Below, one piece after another: positions 45,101 to 53,510 of a stretch of 64,000 nt of DNA (position 1 is its first letter; every line of letters begins with the position of its first letter). Under the pieces are notes generated by a model, which was not told the DNA's origin, did not search any database, and worked only from the letters and a program-made list of their open reading frames with translations. Both the position numbers and the translations under genes were made by a program. Source of the DNA: Notospermus geniculatus (lineage: Eukaryota; Nemertea; Pilidiophora; Heteronemertea; Lineidae); contig NMRB01002857.1 of NCBI GenBank assembly GCA_002633025.1, forward strand, positions 1,175 through 65,174, read 5' to 3'.

Positions 45101-47377
45101 AGCAGTAATTGTTGCACGACTGGACAATGTGGATGGGCTAATTTTGCATTCGCTGACCACCAGTAGGCGGTCTGTCCACTTGGCAAATTCGGCCTGATTA
45201 CCAACAAGATACTGATGAGCAGGCTTCTAATGAGGAACCGGTGAGCTGCCTGGTGGCACTTACGTACAAGTCAGTGTTGACACTAGAGGCGCTCTCGTCA
45301 GCCGATAAATTAATTGTTGAATGACATAATGCATCTCTGATATGAAATATCATGAGCATGATGAGCAGCATTTCATTGTGTCTTTCACAAACCATGATTT
45401 CAGACATGTCGTTGCCATACTCTAATGTAAACACTGACTTGTCCATCAGCACTGCGCAGGGTTTTCAGTAGAGAATTTTGGTCAAGGGTCAATGACCCAG
45501 TGTGCTTTTCATCCAAGGGTCATACTTCTAGTTTGGGGGTCACTTTGTCATATTCTGACGTTTGAGGGGGTCATCACACTTTCAATGAATGTGATGCCGT
45601 CATAGAGAGGAACCAGTCTATGGTGATCGCAGCACCATCTTCACGACTTCAGCACATGTGGACGAACTAAAAATACACGTTTGCCTGAAGATGGCATTTC
45701 AATCGCTCAGTTTGAACCAATTAGCGATGGAGCTCATACATTGACATTCATTACCACACTTTGACATGTGGGTCTGGGTTACTTGATTTTGGCGCGGCGG
45801 AGAATTCTAAGCGTGAAGAAGGGATGCGTCTGCAATAAAACCGCGGGTCAACAGGTCAAATTGTAAAGGAGTGAGTTGTACGTTGCATTGTATTTGGGGG
45901 TGTCAACTACCGGCAAGAATATATTACCCAATATATTCTTGCTGCCGGTATTTAAATTCAGTTACGTCAGTTTGAATTTGGGGGCTTCTTGGTCGTGCAT
46001 CAGATGATGGATTTGTGCGTATTTGACCCCGGAGCTCGGGTTACCGAAAACCCTGGCTGCCTTTTGAAAAAGTTCTGCCGGTTCCTCATTCTGTGCATGA
46101 TATTGTTCCTTCTGCGTTGACTACCGGTACTCTGTCGAATGGGCGACCTGGCTATGTGGTCCAGATCCTGATGAAAATAAGTGTGTCTACATGTAACTCT
46201 TCTTTCAGGTGTGGAGATGTTTCATCAGATCCTAGAACGAGCAGAAGCAGGTGATCAACTTGGTGCCTTACTGAGAGGTACAAAAAAAGACGACCTAAAA
46301 CGTGGCATGGTTTTATGTAAACCAAATACGATGACGTTGTCAAATTGTGTAGAAGCACAGGCAAGTATCTGAGAAGTTGAAGACATTACGCCATTGGTGG
46401 ACACTGCGGCGGCTCAACTCCCTCCGCAGTTGTGAGCTGTGCCTCCTTCCCATTAGGGGTCATCCATTTATTACGTCCGCACAATTTCCCGAATTTTCGG
46501 ACCCCCCCCCACCCCCCTGTACGCAACCATTGGGACGCCCCTGTGCGTACGTAAGCACAATGGTTCACCCGAGATAGTCAGAGCCCACTCACTCACGAAT
46601 GCACAGTGCCTGTGGTAGCACTCTATAAAACAGCCTTGATCGGGGTCAGCACGCTGCGTCACCATGGTCACCTTGGGCTTGGCGCCGGGAACGCCTGCTT
46701 GGCATGGGCCAGGCCNCACTGGCAGCAGGGACATTTGTGGTACCAACCATCTCCAGAAATACAGTAGATCCTGGAAATGAAGTTGAATTTTATAATTTGT
46801 ACTTCGTTTTGTCAGATTTGTGAAACCTTACTATCATGACTTCCCAAGCTGTTTGCTGCTTCGGCAAGTACTGCACTTTCATTCAGTTGAACAAAATGCA
46901 AAATATGCAAGTTAAAAAAATACATTGGCAAACTGATTAGATTTAACAGTACCTAGACGTCTAAGCTGCCATATTTTGATTTAAAGGAGTTCGACGTCCA
47001 AGTTGTAAACAAACCAGTTTGTTTACAAATAGTGGTCGGCAAACTAGTTTTATTCCTTCGTGAAGGTGGCAGCACCAGTAGCGCCCCGTGATCGTTAGAC
47101 TGGTGCCCGGTCCAATGCAACTCACGATATTCACGTCAGTACATATCACCGACAATAGGTGGCAGCACCGCCATGACCGCAGGCGTCGCGTGGATAGAGA
47201 ACCCGTGAGTGAGTGTTTACAACTTGGACATCCAGCTCCTTTAAAACCAAGTACTTATCATGTTTTCAGGTTGTAGAACAAGGACAGCGCTTTACTCTCC
47301 GAACTGGTGAAGGAACTATGGGATATGGTGTCATCACGGATGTCCTCCCAGAGCGTGAAATCGAGCAGAAAAAGTAA
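30196..47377 (+). CDS. TUFM: TUFM, mitochondrial elongation factor Tu, all but the first exon
   Basis: Exons: 30196-30334, 31051-31223, 32278-32382, 32971-33039, 34059-34151, 35816-35948, 38467-38571, 40854-41005, 41222-41410 and 47270-47377 (TAA). Phases agree throughout and give 421 residues; human TUFM has 452. GTPase motifs are all present: GHVDHGKT (G1), RGITIN (G2), DCPGHADY (G3), NKAD (G4) and GSAL (G5). Domain 2 ([19 protein letters not shown]) and domain 3 ([20 protein letters not shown]) follow. The protein delivers aminoacyl-tRNA to mitochondrial ribosomes. The introns show it is nuclear, not bacterial contamination. An in-frame TAG at 30178 limits the first exon listed to 30181 or 30196, so the start codon and transit peptide lie further upstream. 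The intron after exon 8 uses a GC donor. The last intron holds a duplicated exon pair and antisense exons. Confidence 0.97.
30465..30637. mobile_element. hAT-like MITE, diverged copy
   Basis: Starts CAGGTGCGGATCC and ends GTATCCACCCCT, with CTAGA-like flanks. The interior matches 12523-12690. It lies in the first TUFM intron listed. Confidence 0.65.
30930..31010 (-). repeat. tRNA-like SINE head
   Basis: The minus strand reads GTGGTGTAGTGGTTAGCG (A box) and GGGTTCGATTCCC (B box). The anticodon stem has only about three pairs. It is immediately followed by an (ATT)n-like tract next to a TUFM acceptor. Confidence 0.6.
31289..31534. mobile_element. TTAA-flanked MITE (AGGAGCTGGACGTC ends), copy 2
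   Basis: Flanked by TTAA (31285-31288 and 31535-31538). Its interior, with GTGCTGCCACCT repeats and GTAAACAAACCAGTTTG, is near-identical to 17182-17418. Confidence 0.85.
31571..31694. mobile_element. Short foldback (GGCCCGTATTTTAGAATGC ends)
   Basis: Inverted arms GGCCCGTATTTTAGAATGC and GCGTTCTAAAACACGGGCC, each ~55 bp, with only a few bases of loop. It lies in a TUFM intron. Confidence 0.8.
32001..32204. mobile_element. TTAA-flanked MITE (AGGAGCACGGTATTG ends), copy 2
   Basis: Flanked by TTAA (31997-32000 and 32205-32208). Over 85% similar by eye to 11246-11435. Confidence 0.85.
33113..33439. mobile_element. 8-bp-TSD palindromic-family element, TSD AGTGGCAA
   Basis: Begins CATCTTCGATAATCGAAGGG and ends with the complement, CTTCGATTATCGAAGATG. 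It is flanked by AGTGGCAA at 33105-33112 and 33440-33447. The arms include GATCTGCTCACCACTGCGTT. The 8-bp duplication suggests hAT-type integration. It lies in a TUFM intron. Confidence 0.9.
33567..33741. mobile_element. Short foldback (GGATTCCGCCACGG arms)
   Basis: Left arm GGCCTGTTTCCATTG...GGATTCCGCC, right arm GGCGGAATCC...GTGGAAACGGGGC. A single related arm occurs at 42295-42360 and a looser relative at 53800-54000. Confidence 0.7.
34605..34973. mobile_element. ATGAGGAACC-family element, TA-flanked
   Basis: Ends ATGAGGAACCGGACG and GGTTCCTCAT with TA on both sides. The inner arms include GCTGCGATCGATGAGACCGA and its complement. It lies in a TUFM intron. Confidence 0.7.
35211..35620 (+). 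mobile_element. Helentron-like non-autonomous element, copy 1
   Basis: The 5' end TGGTCCCTACATATCAATG forms a hairpin. Near the 3' end its complement GGGACCA recurs, followed by a hairpin (AAATTTGCTGCAAGCAAATT) and ~10 bp ending CTAG. This is the asymmetric end organisation described for Helentron-type rolling-circle elements. Copy 2 is at 37918-38384. Confidence 0.6.
36287..37832. mobile_element. TA-flanked foldback, copy 2, split by an insertion
   Basis: Begins GCCGCATTTACACTGCC and ends AAACACGGC, flanked by TA. Its right arm is interrupted by the 1,073-bp element at 36749-37821. Same family as 15642-16091. Confidence 0.75.
36749..37821. mobile_element. 1,073-bp insertion with TSD GTAAAC
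   Basis: Ends CTGGGTTTCC and GGAAACCCAG are inverted (10 bp). It is flanked by GTAAAC at 36743-36748 and 37822-37827. It contains no recognisable transposase. The family is unknown. Confidence 0.75.
37918..38384 (+). mobile_element. Helentron-like non-autonomous element, copy 2
   Basis: Shares both ends with 35211-35620: TGGTCCCTACATATGAATG at the 5' side, and GGGACCATCAAATTT then CACAGTTCTAG at the 3' side. The middles differ in sequence. It ends ~80 bp before TUFM exon 7. Confidence 0.6.
39445..39835. mobile_element. Harbinger-like MITE, TSD TTA, empty site known
   Basis: Begins GGCCTAAAAAAATAAATG and ends CATTTTTTTTTTAGGCC. It is flanked by TTA. The duplicated TUFM segment has the uninterrupted site (TTA once, 45198-45200), which proves the borders. 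The interior repeats CCGACCGACCCT near both ends. Confidence 0.9.
39868..40736. mobile_element. ATGAGGAACC-family element, 869 bp
   Basis: Ends ATGAGGAACCGG and GCCAGTTCCTCAT are flanked by TCTA on both sides. It lies between TUFM exons 7 and 8 and is also present in the duplicated segment (45230-46089). It holds a TACCGGCAAGAATATATT hairpin near 40555-40600. Confidence 0.7.
41006..41011 (+). promoter_or_regulatory. Non-canonical GC splice donor of TUFM exon 8
   Basis: The exon ends ...GAAGCACAG and the intron begins GCAAGT; reading across to ATCTATTTACTG at 41222 restores VEAQIYLL as in other TUFM proteins. The same GCAAGT is kept in the duplicate at 46361-46366. Apart from C at +2 it fits the donor consensus. 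Confidence 0.85.
41816..42063. mobile_element. Inverted-repeat MITE, copy 2 of 11672-11926
   Basis: The interior (CCCACGACAGTGAC, GACGTTGTGTC) closely follows 11672-11926. Its right end, CAAGAATCATCTA, lies ~60 bp from the antisense exon at 42122. Confidence 0.65.
42122..43030 (-). CDS. Two antisense exons of an unrecognised Ser/Asp-rich protein
   Basis: Exons on the minus strand: 43030-42402 and 42267-42122. The first follows a strong acceptor (TTTTTCCCAG) and ends GGGA/GTAAGT; the second follows TTGTTCTTTCAG and ends CAG/GTGGGT. The phases match (one base carried over), giving ~258 residues without a stop. The first exon could instead be initial, from the ATG at 43068. The product is low-complexity ([36 protein letters not shown]), with a more ordered part ([32 protein letters not shown]). 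No family was recognised. It looks like a disordered regulatory or adaptor protein with phosphorylation-type RRQSDP sites, which is inference. It sits inside the last TUFM intron between the two TUFM exon 7-8 copies, so it may be a nested gene, a translocated fragment or an assembly insert. Confidence 0.65.
43894..44154. mobile_element. hAT-like MITE, TSD GTGAC
   Basis: Starts CAGTGGTGGATCCAGG and ends TTGGATCCGCCACTG. It is flanked by GTGAC (43889-43893 and 44155-44159). It is inserted at the left edge of the duplicated TUFM segment. Confidence 0.85.
44155..46455 (+). repeat. Segmental duplicate of TUFM exon 7-8 region
   Basis: Homologous to about 38397-41100, including both exons, introns and the ATGAGGAACC element. 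It differs by scattered substitutions, small indels and the absent 391-bp Harbinger-like insert. Homology ends near 46455, where a GGGGTCATCCATTTATTACG-type repeat begins; a single N follows at 46716. Confidence 0.93.
44224..46360 (+). pseudogene. TUFM: Duplicated TUFM exons 7 and 8
   Basis: The exon 7 copy (44224-44328) is identical to 38467-38571. The exon 8 copy (46209-46360) differs from 40854-41005 at two bases, both synonymous (GGC/GGT and CGG/CGT). Splice sites, including the GC donor, are intact. However, exon 9 ends at a codon boundary while the exon 7 copy starts with one base carried over, and the pair adds 257 nt, so inclusion after exon 9 would break the frame. It is either a recent duplication left as intron sequence or a second haplotype placed in tandem by the assembler. 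Confidence 0.85.
46985..47240. mobile_element. TTAA-flanked MITE (AGGAGCTGGACGTC family), copy 3
   Basis: Inverted relative to 31289-31534. It is flanked by TTAA (46981-46984 and 47241-47244) and lies 29 bp before the last TUFM exon, inside its acceptor region. Confidence 0.85.
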
Positions 47378-48195
47378 ATGGAAAAAAACTGTGAATATTG
47401 TAAATTGTGCATCGGGTTCAAAAAATGTGCTGGAGATCTCTCTACATTATCATGGAAAGGATTTGAGTCGGTTTATGGACCAAGAAAGTTTGGAGATTCT
47501 GATCTGTGTGTGGTATTGAAGAATAGTCCTAAGGGATGGAGCACATGACTGTCTGGAGAGTGAAATATGAATTTGGAAGATTCTCATATCATATGACATT
47601 GATATTCATGTTTTCACATTATATTCATGTTTTCACATTATATGACATCAAAAATAGATAATTTTTGATGACATGGACAGTGTTTCTGCCAGGAATTTTG
47701 TAAAGACGGGGACAAAGTGAAAATTTGACAGAATTCCTGGTGAAAAACAGAAATTTTGAGTAATTTTGACATATCCCCCCGTCCCCCCTCTGGTGGAAAC
47801 ACTGATGAGTTATGTGGCCTTGATATTTCAAGTTCATGTTATCTTATGTGACCTTGAATGATGTTCACTAAATTTTCCATCAGTCAAGATTTTCAAGGTA
47901 CTGGTGTAGTACATCCTGATCATTCCATCAGTAAACAAGGCTAATGAGTTTCTCCCTTGGATGGCTGGTTGCTGCTGCAGAACACAGGAGTTTGTTAACA
48001 ATCACATACACACTGCACATTCGAAGTAGGCCTATACAAGGTCCTCCATGCATAGGCCTATATGCATGGAGGACCTTGTACTTCGAATGTGCAGTGTGTA
48101 TGTGATGACTGAGGCGGTGCTGCAGAACCAAGATATGAACGGACATTGATAAGGAGAGTATTTTGTAAACAGGAACATGACTGTGAGCGTAGTTA

Positions 48196-48201
48196 AATAA
48201 A
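48196..48201 (+). terminator. Possible TUFM polyadenylation signal AATAAA
   Basis: AATAAA lies ~820 bp after the TUFM stop, just before the foldback at 48343. Earlier signals were not seen. It is position-based only. Confidence 0.35.
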
Positions 48202-48342
48202 GTTCTCAAAAAACCTTACACTCAATACAGGTGGTAAGTAGATGTGTGAGAAGTTGATGACATTGGAAAATTATTGAAAAATTTTGAAGCTCTCTTCTGA
48301 TCCACAGCCATTTATAAGAAGGAAAGCCTCCAAATTTCCATA

Positions 48343-49424
48343 TACAGTCAATGGCGCATATAACGGCCTTGCATATGGTGTCATCCCATTTCGCCTACTC
48401 CTATTTTGCCTAAACTCATTTCGCCTAAACCCATTTCGCCTAAACCCATATCGCCTACTTCCCATTTCGCCTAATACCCATATCGCCTACTTCCCATTTC
48501 GCCTACTTCCCATTTCGCCTAAACTCATTTCGCCTACTCCTATTTCGCCTAATCGGAAAGAAAGAATGAAGATGTACAACACATAAGTTTATTTTCTCAT
48601 TAGGGCTTCTACTTAGTATTAACCCTTCACCCAAGCCAAACAAGTGGAAAGATGTCTAAATTCCATGTCTGGGTAAGCTTCCCTATACCGTCAAATGGGC
48701 ATGGCAGCATTTTCTGTACCTTTCATTATGTGGAACATTGACTCGTGAATGGGGACCCTAGCTCACTGCCTCAATAGGTGTCACTAGTGGTTAAAACTAT
48801 TGAAATGAAACTGACATCCCGGTCCTGATCAATTTCCCACACAAAAGGCTTCCATTGTATAGGACCGGGTTTCGGTGTGCTGCCCTCTATCATAGCTAAG
48901 ATCCCCATTAGAAATAGGTGAAATATCATCATCATCATATCATCATAATATCATTACCGGCGTCGTAACCCTGTTGGGTTTTTGCCGGAGGTATGGAGTC
49001 CATGACAGGCTACTGTCCACCTGTGTGGGGTGTTTTACTTGCCCTGGCATAGACACTCAGGTACAAGGGACCACGGCTTTTAGTCCCATCCGACGGACCC
49101 TATATAGGAATAAGGCGAAGTGGGGGTAGGCGAAACGAGAAGTAGGCGAAACGGGTAGTAGGCGAAATGGGATGTAGGCGAAATGGGTTGTAGGCGAAAT
49201 GGGAATTAGGCGATATGGGTTTAAGCAATATGGGTGTAGGCGAAATGGCCACTTTTTATAGGCGAAATGGGTTTAGGCGAAATAGGAGTAGGCAAAATGG
49301 GCTGGAAGCCCCGGCCCCGTTTTACAATGCATTGGCCATATGCATATAACAGACTTTGCATATAACGGACAAAAATTGCAGGTCCCAATCAGTACGCCGT
49401 GGGTTATAGGCGACGTTGACTGTA
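48343..49424. mobile_element. 1.1-kb foldback with arms of degenerate CATTTCGCCTAAAC repeats
   Basis: Ends TACAGTCAATGGCGCATATAAC and GTTATAGGCGACGTTGACTGTA are inverted, with TA at each border. Inside, ~11 units of CATTTCGCCTAAAC type (48386-48557) face ~12 inverted units (49104-49299). Between them are the AGTCCCATCCGACGG repeat and ATCATC runs. Confidence 0.75.
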
Positions 49425-49601
49425 ATGTCATGCCATTGCCATTGTTTATGTCATCTAGAATAGCATGTCCTTGTTGGTACCGGTACATACATACCACCAT
49501 TCTCCATTTTTTGTGTGTGGGTTGTCATGTACATGTACAAATAATAAAGTTCTTTACATAGAAGAATATTGTTGCATCACCTTACATGTATGTTCACGGG
49601 C

Positions 49602-49766
49602 AGATCCAGAATTTCAGGAAAGAGGGGGTGCACTGTGCTAGAAACATTGTAATCTGTGGTGAATTTCAATGATTTGCTCCAAATTTCAGAATTTCGCGGT
49701 CGATTACTGATTTGTTGGTCAAAAGGGGGGCGTGCGCCTCCCCTTGGATCCGCGCCTGATTTTGAT
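49602..49766. mobile_element. hAT-like MITE, diverged inverted copy
   Basis: The interior (GAAATTTGGAGC family, inverted) matches 4772-4930. The right end is GGATCCGCGCCTG and the left end is eroded. Confidence 0.7.
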
Positions 49767-49839
49767 AAAATAGTGCAGTAGAGTTTACCTGGGGCCCTGA
49801 CAGGCTGACATAACTCCACTGGGTTCTTATGCTGTGTTA

Positions 49840-50275
49840 AGGGGGGGTTACACGGTTCAACATCTATTGAAAGCTGTTGAACGTTGTTGAAAGCTGTTGA
49901 ACTGTCTAAACCCCTTTCAAAACGGTCTTTCAACAGCTTTCAACATGTTGCCAGAAATAAGAACATGAAGCTATTTTGGCAACTTGTTGGAAGGGGGTCT
50001 TTCAGCTTTCAATATGTTGAATCGTGTATACCCCCCCCCCCCTTTAAGGGGGGTTTACACGGTTCAACATCTGTTGAAACGTGTTGAATGTTGAAAGCTG
50101 TTGAACATTGTTGAAAGCTGTTGAACCGTCTAAACCCCCTTTCAACACGGTCTTTCAATGTTGCCAGAAATAGAAAATGAAGCCATTTTGGCAACTTGTT
50201 GAAAGGGGGTTTAGACAGTTCAACAATGTTCAACACCTTTCAGCTTTCAACATGTTGAATCGTGTAAACCCCCTT
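49840..50275. mobile_element. Two adjacent foldbacks of TTGAAAGCTGTTGAAC repeats
   Basis: Two copies (49840-50036 and 50043-50275) share GGTTCAACATCTRTTGAAA, GCCAGAAATA and TTTTGGCAACTTGTTG. Each has inverted ends (GGGGTTTACACGGTTCAAC type) and a poly-C/G border. Confidence 0.75.
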
Positions 50276-50746
50276 TAGAGCACAGGGGTCTGGAGGGTTT
50301 TCCTGAAGGAAAAGACTCCCAACAGGGTCAAAATACCAGAATTATTATCCTGTGTTAGTGTGTTTTGGAAATGTTTTTCCAGAAGGAAAAGGTTCTCAAT
50401 AAGGTCAAAATATCAGAAAATGGGCCTACATGTGATCCGTCTGAAGATACCTGCCTTCTGCTATTTTGGCTTTCTTGAGAACCTTATGGACAGACCGACC
50501 CTCCAGGGGCTTGCTCGTAGGTTAACATATGGCCCATAGGATTAGCAATTCTGCAAGTTGGAGGGTGGTTTGAAGCAGGTGCGGATCCAGGATTTTTGGC
50601 AGAGAGGGCCGCCGAAGGTGGTCATTGCAGGCTGGCACCGACAGGGGGCGCTTCCCCCCCCCTGAAATTATGAAATCTACAAGGCCGAAGAGATGATTTC
50701 CACTGGCATCTCAGTATCAAAACAGGAGCTTTATTTTTGCATTTTT

Positions 50747-52030
50747 AGCTCACTGGGGTGAGCTATTACNTGATTGGACATCGAATATGGCCGCCAGGTG
50801 GCGTAACCTGAAAATCAAGTAACTGCTGTTACTCAGGTACGGCTTGAGGCAGAGTGCTCAAATTTGATATTTACCTCCATCTAGATGACCTTTACATGCA
50901 TGTCAAATTTCGGGCTTATTTGACTTCAAAGATGGCCACCAGGCAGGCCCGTCGGAACAATCCGACAGGTAGCCGAAAGTGGGGGGGCTAACGATGGCGC
51001 GAGGAGTCACCGGCGCCGCAGGCGCCGCTTCGTTGGGGGGTCTGGGGGGCTTCCCCCAGAAAATTTGAAAATTAGAAGCTGTGAGACGCGATTTCCCGCA
51101 ATTTCAGAGGACTTCTGGGAGCATGAATTTCGTGGAATTTAAGCCTGGTTAGACATCGGTATAGATGTTTTCGCAACCTCACTTCGACTTTACAGAAAGT
51201 GAGGAATGCGACATGGCTTAATGCAGATGATTTTAATCACTGTAACCGCTGACGATCCATTCACATTTGGGCAACAGTGAAATGTGCCACTGAGCGTCGG
51301 CGATGATAAAGGTAAAATTGACGCAATTATGAATGTTTTCATGTACATATCAAAGATTCATGGAGTATTAAAAACTTCCTAAATTTTCATCATAGAGTCA
51401 CGTCATCAGCTGGTAATTAGACAAGGTCACCTTTCATGAATTTGCAAAACAAGGCGCTGAAAAAGTGTTCACTGGTAGCGTTTGTTGCCGGCGTCACCAA
51501 AATAAGTTCAACAACTTTGATGACTTCCACCAACATAATCCGTTTGTGACGACCTAGACCTTTGACGAAGTCAACGGCCAACTTTCCACTGACAACATCA
51601 GTGCGCAGAGACGCCGGAAGGTTGGAGGAGAGATCGGTGGCAAAATGGTCTCACAGGCGGGATTTGTTCAAATCACTGAACAGTAGTCTCGCTGAGCCCG
51701 CGTTATATGAATATGGCGGTTGTTATGCGCCAGATGGTCTGAGGCGCCTCAGTGGTCGGGCTGAAATGTGGGGGGCTAAAGCCCCCTCAGCCCCCCTGTG
51801 CCGACGGGCCTGGGGCCAGGTGGCGTAACCCAAAAATCATCAAAGTGCTGTAACTCAGGAACGCCTTAACCCAAAGCGCTCCAATGTGCTATGTGGCCCC
51901 CTGCAGATGACCTTTATATCCATGTGAAGTTTCGGCTCGATCGGACATCCAATATGGCCGCCAGGTGGCATAACCCAAAAATCATCAGTCTTTTCTGGGA
52001 ATTACTTGACCCAGATTGCTCATAACTGAT
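50747..52030 (+). repeat. AGCTCAC-hairpin modular repeat, split by an insert
   Basis: The hairpin AGCTCACTGGGGTGAGCT and the ATGGCCGCCAGGTGGCG modules match 7873-8870. A single N sits at 50770. An ~865-bp sequence with GGCCCGTCGG and CCGACGGGCC ends (about 50946-51812) interrupts one module at ACCAGG. Confidence 0.75.
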
Positions 52031-52739
52031 ATGTACCTCCCTCTGTCATTGTTATGTCCAACCCAGTGAGCACATGGTCCATGGACCATTTCATTTTGCT
52101 TACTCAGTGGCAAATTATTGAAAAAAACTATTGGTGGTGGCGAGCAGGGGGCCTCCTCTGGATCTGCCTGCCTGTGAAGAGCACCAAAGTTGTGTTCTGA
52201 AGGCCTGTCATGCCTGTCCACACCATCAACATTTTCGAAACATTTCTGTGACAAAACATTTTAAAAAGTGTTTTGGAAATGTTGGTGTAGACATGCCTTA
52301 ACTTTTGTAAAACATGTTTTGATGCGGGTTTTGATGTTGCCAATTGTAGACCACCCTGAAAGAAGCCACAACATTTCTAACACAGTTTTCAAAATGTTTT
52401 GCTGAAGAAATGTTTTGGAAATGTTGATGCTGCAGACAAGCCTTGATGGGAGGTCAGTGTCCTGAGATACAGTTTCAACAGAGTTAACCAAAATATACAT
52501 GACTGAAGATGCATTCATGACCATCTCGTCCAATATGTTTTGGACCTGCAAGGGTCATTGGTGGCAACCCTTGGGGGAGGGGGTATTGGGCTCCTCTAGA
52601 AAAAAAACTCATTCTGAAAGCTTAGATGTGATTTCCTGACATCTAGGTAGGCCTGAGTAGTTTCAAACCCCGGGGTAATTATTGTGCCCTTTCTAAAAAA
52701 GCTGCATTTGATTAGAATTTTCGTCAGGGTGCACAAGTG

Positions 52740-53468
52740 GGCTTACTGGAATTTGCGCAAAATCAAAATGCGCAATGGAAAAATGCGCAAAGGGGAGATA
52801 TCATTATTCAAAAACACACCATTCAATCACATTTTATGTCCCATGGACCCAAGACGTGATCATCATTCTTGAACGCTCATCCATACGGTAATCATCATGG
52901 TAATATACGCGTGATCAGTCCGTTACTTTTCGTAATGCCGCTGTAGAGGATGAAATTTCTCATCCAATTTCTGAATATGCTCAATAAAGGCCTACACTGA
53001 AGCCCCAATAGGCCTGGAATTTCGAGAAAAAATGGATTTGATTGTGAAAAGTGGGCATTGTTATGGTTCAAACTTATGGAATATTATGCAAATATCAGTG
53101 AGTGAACTCGCGCACTCTCGGGGAACCCCCAAACCCCTTGTTGGGACCACACTCCTTCCTATCTGCTTTTGTTTTTGTATGGGATTTTTCATATTGTTCA
53201 TTCACACACACAAAATTGACGTAGGTCTAACCATTATACCCCGGTACTCACTTAGCGAGGCGGCTCACTGGGCTGTCACGAGTAACTTATCGATCCACAC
53301 ATCAGACTGCGTCTCAACACAATGCATGCGCCCTTCTGGGAATCCCAATACTCGAGGCCAGGCGACTCACGCAATGCTATCGGACGCGCAAGAAAGCCTG
53401 GAGCGAGGTCAATTCTGTTGCGCATTTTCCCATTGCGCATTTTGATTTTGCGCCAATTCCAGTAAGCC
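52740..53468. mobile_element. MULE-like MITE, 9-bp TSD GCACAAGTG
   Basis: The 729-bp element has ~50-bp terminal inverted repeats starting GGCTTACTGGAATT and containing AATCAAAATGCGCAATGG. It is flanked by GCACAAGTG at 52731-52739 and 53469-53477. Long terminal repeats plus a 9-bp duplication are characteristic of Mutator-like elements. The 137-codon open frame inside shows no transposase features. Confidence 0.88.
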
Positions 53469-53476
53469 GCACAAGT

Positions 53477-53510
53477 GTGTGTGTGTGTGTGTGTGTGTGG
53501 GGGGGGGGGG
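53477..53510 (+). repeat. (TG)n and poly-G tract
   Basis: About 11 TG units followed by a run of ten or more G, abutting the right target duplication of the MULE-like element. Confidence 0.95.
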
